Positions 62,634-64,000 of a stretch of 64,000 nucleotides of DNA are shown in pieces. The notes beneath the pieces were generated by a model that made no database searches, was not told the origin of the DNA, and saw nothing but the letters and a program-made list of their open reading frames with translations. Source of the DNA: Scleromitrula shiraiana. Taxonomy: Eukaryota > Ascomycota > Leotiomycetes > Helotiales > Sclerotiniaceae. How positions within the stretch are numbered: the first letter of the stretch is position 1; each line of letters starts with the position of its first letter. Position numbers and translations under genes: made by a program. The DNA is taken from assembly GCA_028455995.1 (NCBI GenBank), contig JABELC010000011.1, positions 372,001 to 436,000 of the forward strand, written 5' to 3'.

Positions 62634-64000
62634 ATGGCTAAGTCTTTTAAGGGTTCTGATGGTATGTATGCATGCATGCATTTCCATTCTCTTCTCATCA
62701 TCAATAATCACTAGTACAAACAAAGACGTACCTCATTAGCTTTACTGATCTCTCTTTCCTTATGAAATAGTGGCGTCCCATAACACGGCTGAATCGTGCT
62801 GGGTATGCATCAACGGCACCATCTACGACGTAACCGACTTCCTCCCCAACCACCCCGGCGGATCCAAAATCGTCCTCAGTCTAGCGGGCGATGTAGATGC
62901 TACGGAGGAATTCGAAATGATCCATCCGCCCGGGACATTAGAAGAGAATCTAGGGCCGGACAAAATAATTGGGAAGATTGAAGCCGGGGAATTGAGACAA
63001 GTTGTCGAGGAAAAGAAATCCGAGAAAGAAGAACATGATGTTGCGGAAGTGGATGTACGAAGTCTGCTGAATCTCGACGAGATCGAACAATTGGCTGCGA
63101 AGAAAGTGTCGAGTAAATGCTGGGCGTATTATTATTCGGCATCTGATGATCTGTTTTCGAAAAACTTTAATAGTCATGTATATCGACAAATATTACTCCG
63201 CCCGCGAATCTTTGTCGATTGTACGAAATGTGATTCCTCAACCACTCTACTGGGCCATAAAGTCGGTCTACCGATCTATGTAGCTCCAGCCGCCATGGCC
63301 CGATTGGCGCATCCGGAGGGAGAAAGGGGAATACAAAAGGGAATTGAATCGTTCGGTGCGGTGCAGGTTATTTCGCAAAACGCGAGTATGAGTCCGGAGC
63401 AGATTGTGGAGGGGGCGAAGGAAGGTCAGGTTTTTGGGTGGCAGTTGTATGTTCAGAATGATAGGGGCAAGAGTGAGGCGATGTTGGAACGAATCAACAA
63501 AATGGAGAAGTGGTTTAAATTTGTGGTTTTGACGCTGGATGCGCCGGTTCCCGGGAAGAGAGAGGATGATGAGAGGCAGAAGGATGTTGGGGCTAGTTTG
63601 CCTGTTAGTTCTTCGATTAAGCCTGGAGAGAAGAATAAAAAAAGTGATGGTGGTGGGGTAGGAAGACAATTGTTTATGGGCACGGCGGCAGATTTGACTT
63701 GGAAGACGACACTTCCTTGGTTGGCTAAACATACTAAGTTACCCATTGTATTGAAGGGTATTCAGACCCATGAGGATGCATATATGGCTTCTCAATATAC
63801 TCCCCAGGTGAAAGGTATTGTTCTATCAAACCATGGAGGCAGAGCTTTAGATACCGCTCCCCCTGCGATTCATACGCTTCTCGAGATTCGAAAATACTGC
63901 CCGGAGGTACTGAGCAGGATAGAAGTCTGGGTAGACGGTGGTATTAAGAGAGGTACGGATGTGGTGAAAGCGTTGTGTCTAGGTGCCAAAGCCGTTGGTG
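62634..64000 (+). CDS. CYB2: Flavocytochrome b2 (L-lactate dehydrogenase), 3' end outside window
   Basis: Exon 1 is 62634-62661 (MAKSFKGSD) and exon 2 runs from 62771 past the window end. Residues 10-85 are a cytochrome b5 domain with heme ligands His37 (NHPGG) and His61 (MIHPPG). The FMN alpha-hydroxy-acid oxidase barrel follows, with VAPAAMARLAHPEGE, Tyr236 (GWQLYV), Asp266 (LTLDAPVPGKRE), Lys338 (VLKGIQT), and the catalytic base and substrate arginine His364/Arg367 (SNHGGRALD). The enzyme oxidises L-lactate to pyruvate and passes electrons to cytochrome c. No mitochondrial presequence is visible before the b5 domain, unlike yeast Cyb2, so it may be cytosolic or the start may lie in an unseen upstream exon. 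About 455 residues are in view. Confidence 0.92.

Noticed and set aside
62192..62704. Minus-strand 170-codon frame
   Set aside because: Its core is the AATTG and GT repeats; the rest shows no domain.

Overview
The window looks like nuclear DNA of a filamentous ascomycete. Genes are split by short introns of about 50-140 nt with GT...AG ends, and TACTAAC branch points are visible in two of them. The recognisable proteins are fungal: the condensin kleisin Brn1, Utp23, Ptc7, a Caf120/Skg3-like protein, Kar9 and cytochrome b2. One 9.4-kb block has been mutated to near-pure A+T by repeat-induced point mutation (RIP). A leotiomycete of the Botrytis/Sclerotinia type is my best guess, from overall style only.

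Layout. 0.5-1.7 kb: a CitE-like lyase. 2.4-6.9 kb: a degraded accessory islet with a 314-bp MITE, a frameshifted STAND-like ATPase relic (minus) and a frameshifted, truncated DUF7025/AAA ATPase relic (plus). 8.4-10.1 kb: a single-pass membrane protein. 11.1-20.5 kb: a TIR DNA element whose ends match the MITE, carrying a nested Ty1/copia retrotransposon (159-bp LTRs, target duplication CAAAC), all destroyed by RIP. 21.5-24.8 kb: BRN1 (minus). 25.9-29.1 kb: a Na+/Ca2+ exchanger-family protein. 30.1-31.7 kb: an Asn-rich coiled-coil protein. 32.6-36.4 kb: a DUF726 hydrolase-fold membrane protein (minus). 37.4-38.5 kb: UTP23 (minus). 39.2-40.5 kb: PTC7 (minus). 43.1-47.6 kb: a Caf120/Skg3-like PH protein with 20-residue tandem repeats. 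49.0-51.5 kb: a nine-exon fungal transcription-factor-domain protein (minus). 52.2-53.4 kb: a partial-kinase plus IFI6/27-like hydrophobic-domain protein. 54.5-55.0 kb: a small membrane protein (minus). 58.5-61.4 kb: KAR9. 62.6 kb to the window end: cytochrome b2, 3' end outside the window.

Most genes are housekeeping and share no pathway. Thematic links are loose: chromosome and spindle mechanics (BRN1, KAR9), ribosome biogenesis (UTP23) and mitochondrial or organic-acid metabolism (PTC7, cytochrome b2, CitE-like). The most unusual items are the transposon family whose long and miniature members share GATC-flanked termini and a sub-terminal CCATTNNNNAATNGG motif; the partial-kinase/IFI27-like gene, which shares a 704-bp divergent promoter with the transcription-factor gene; and a recurring switch from C-ending to G-ending codons toward the 3' ends of many genes.

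All exon models were spliced by hand from splice consensus, reading frame and family similarity recalled from memory. No database search or RNA evidence was used.
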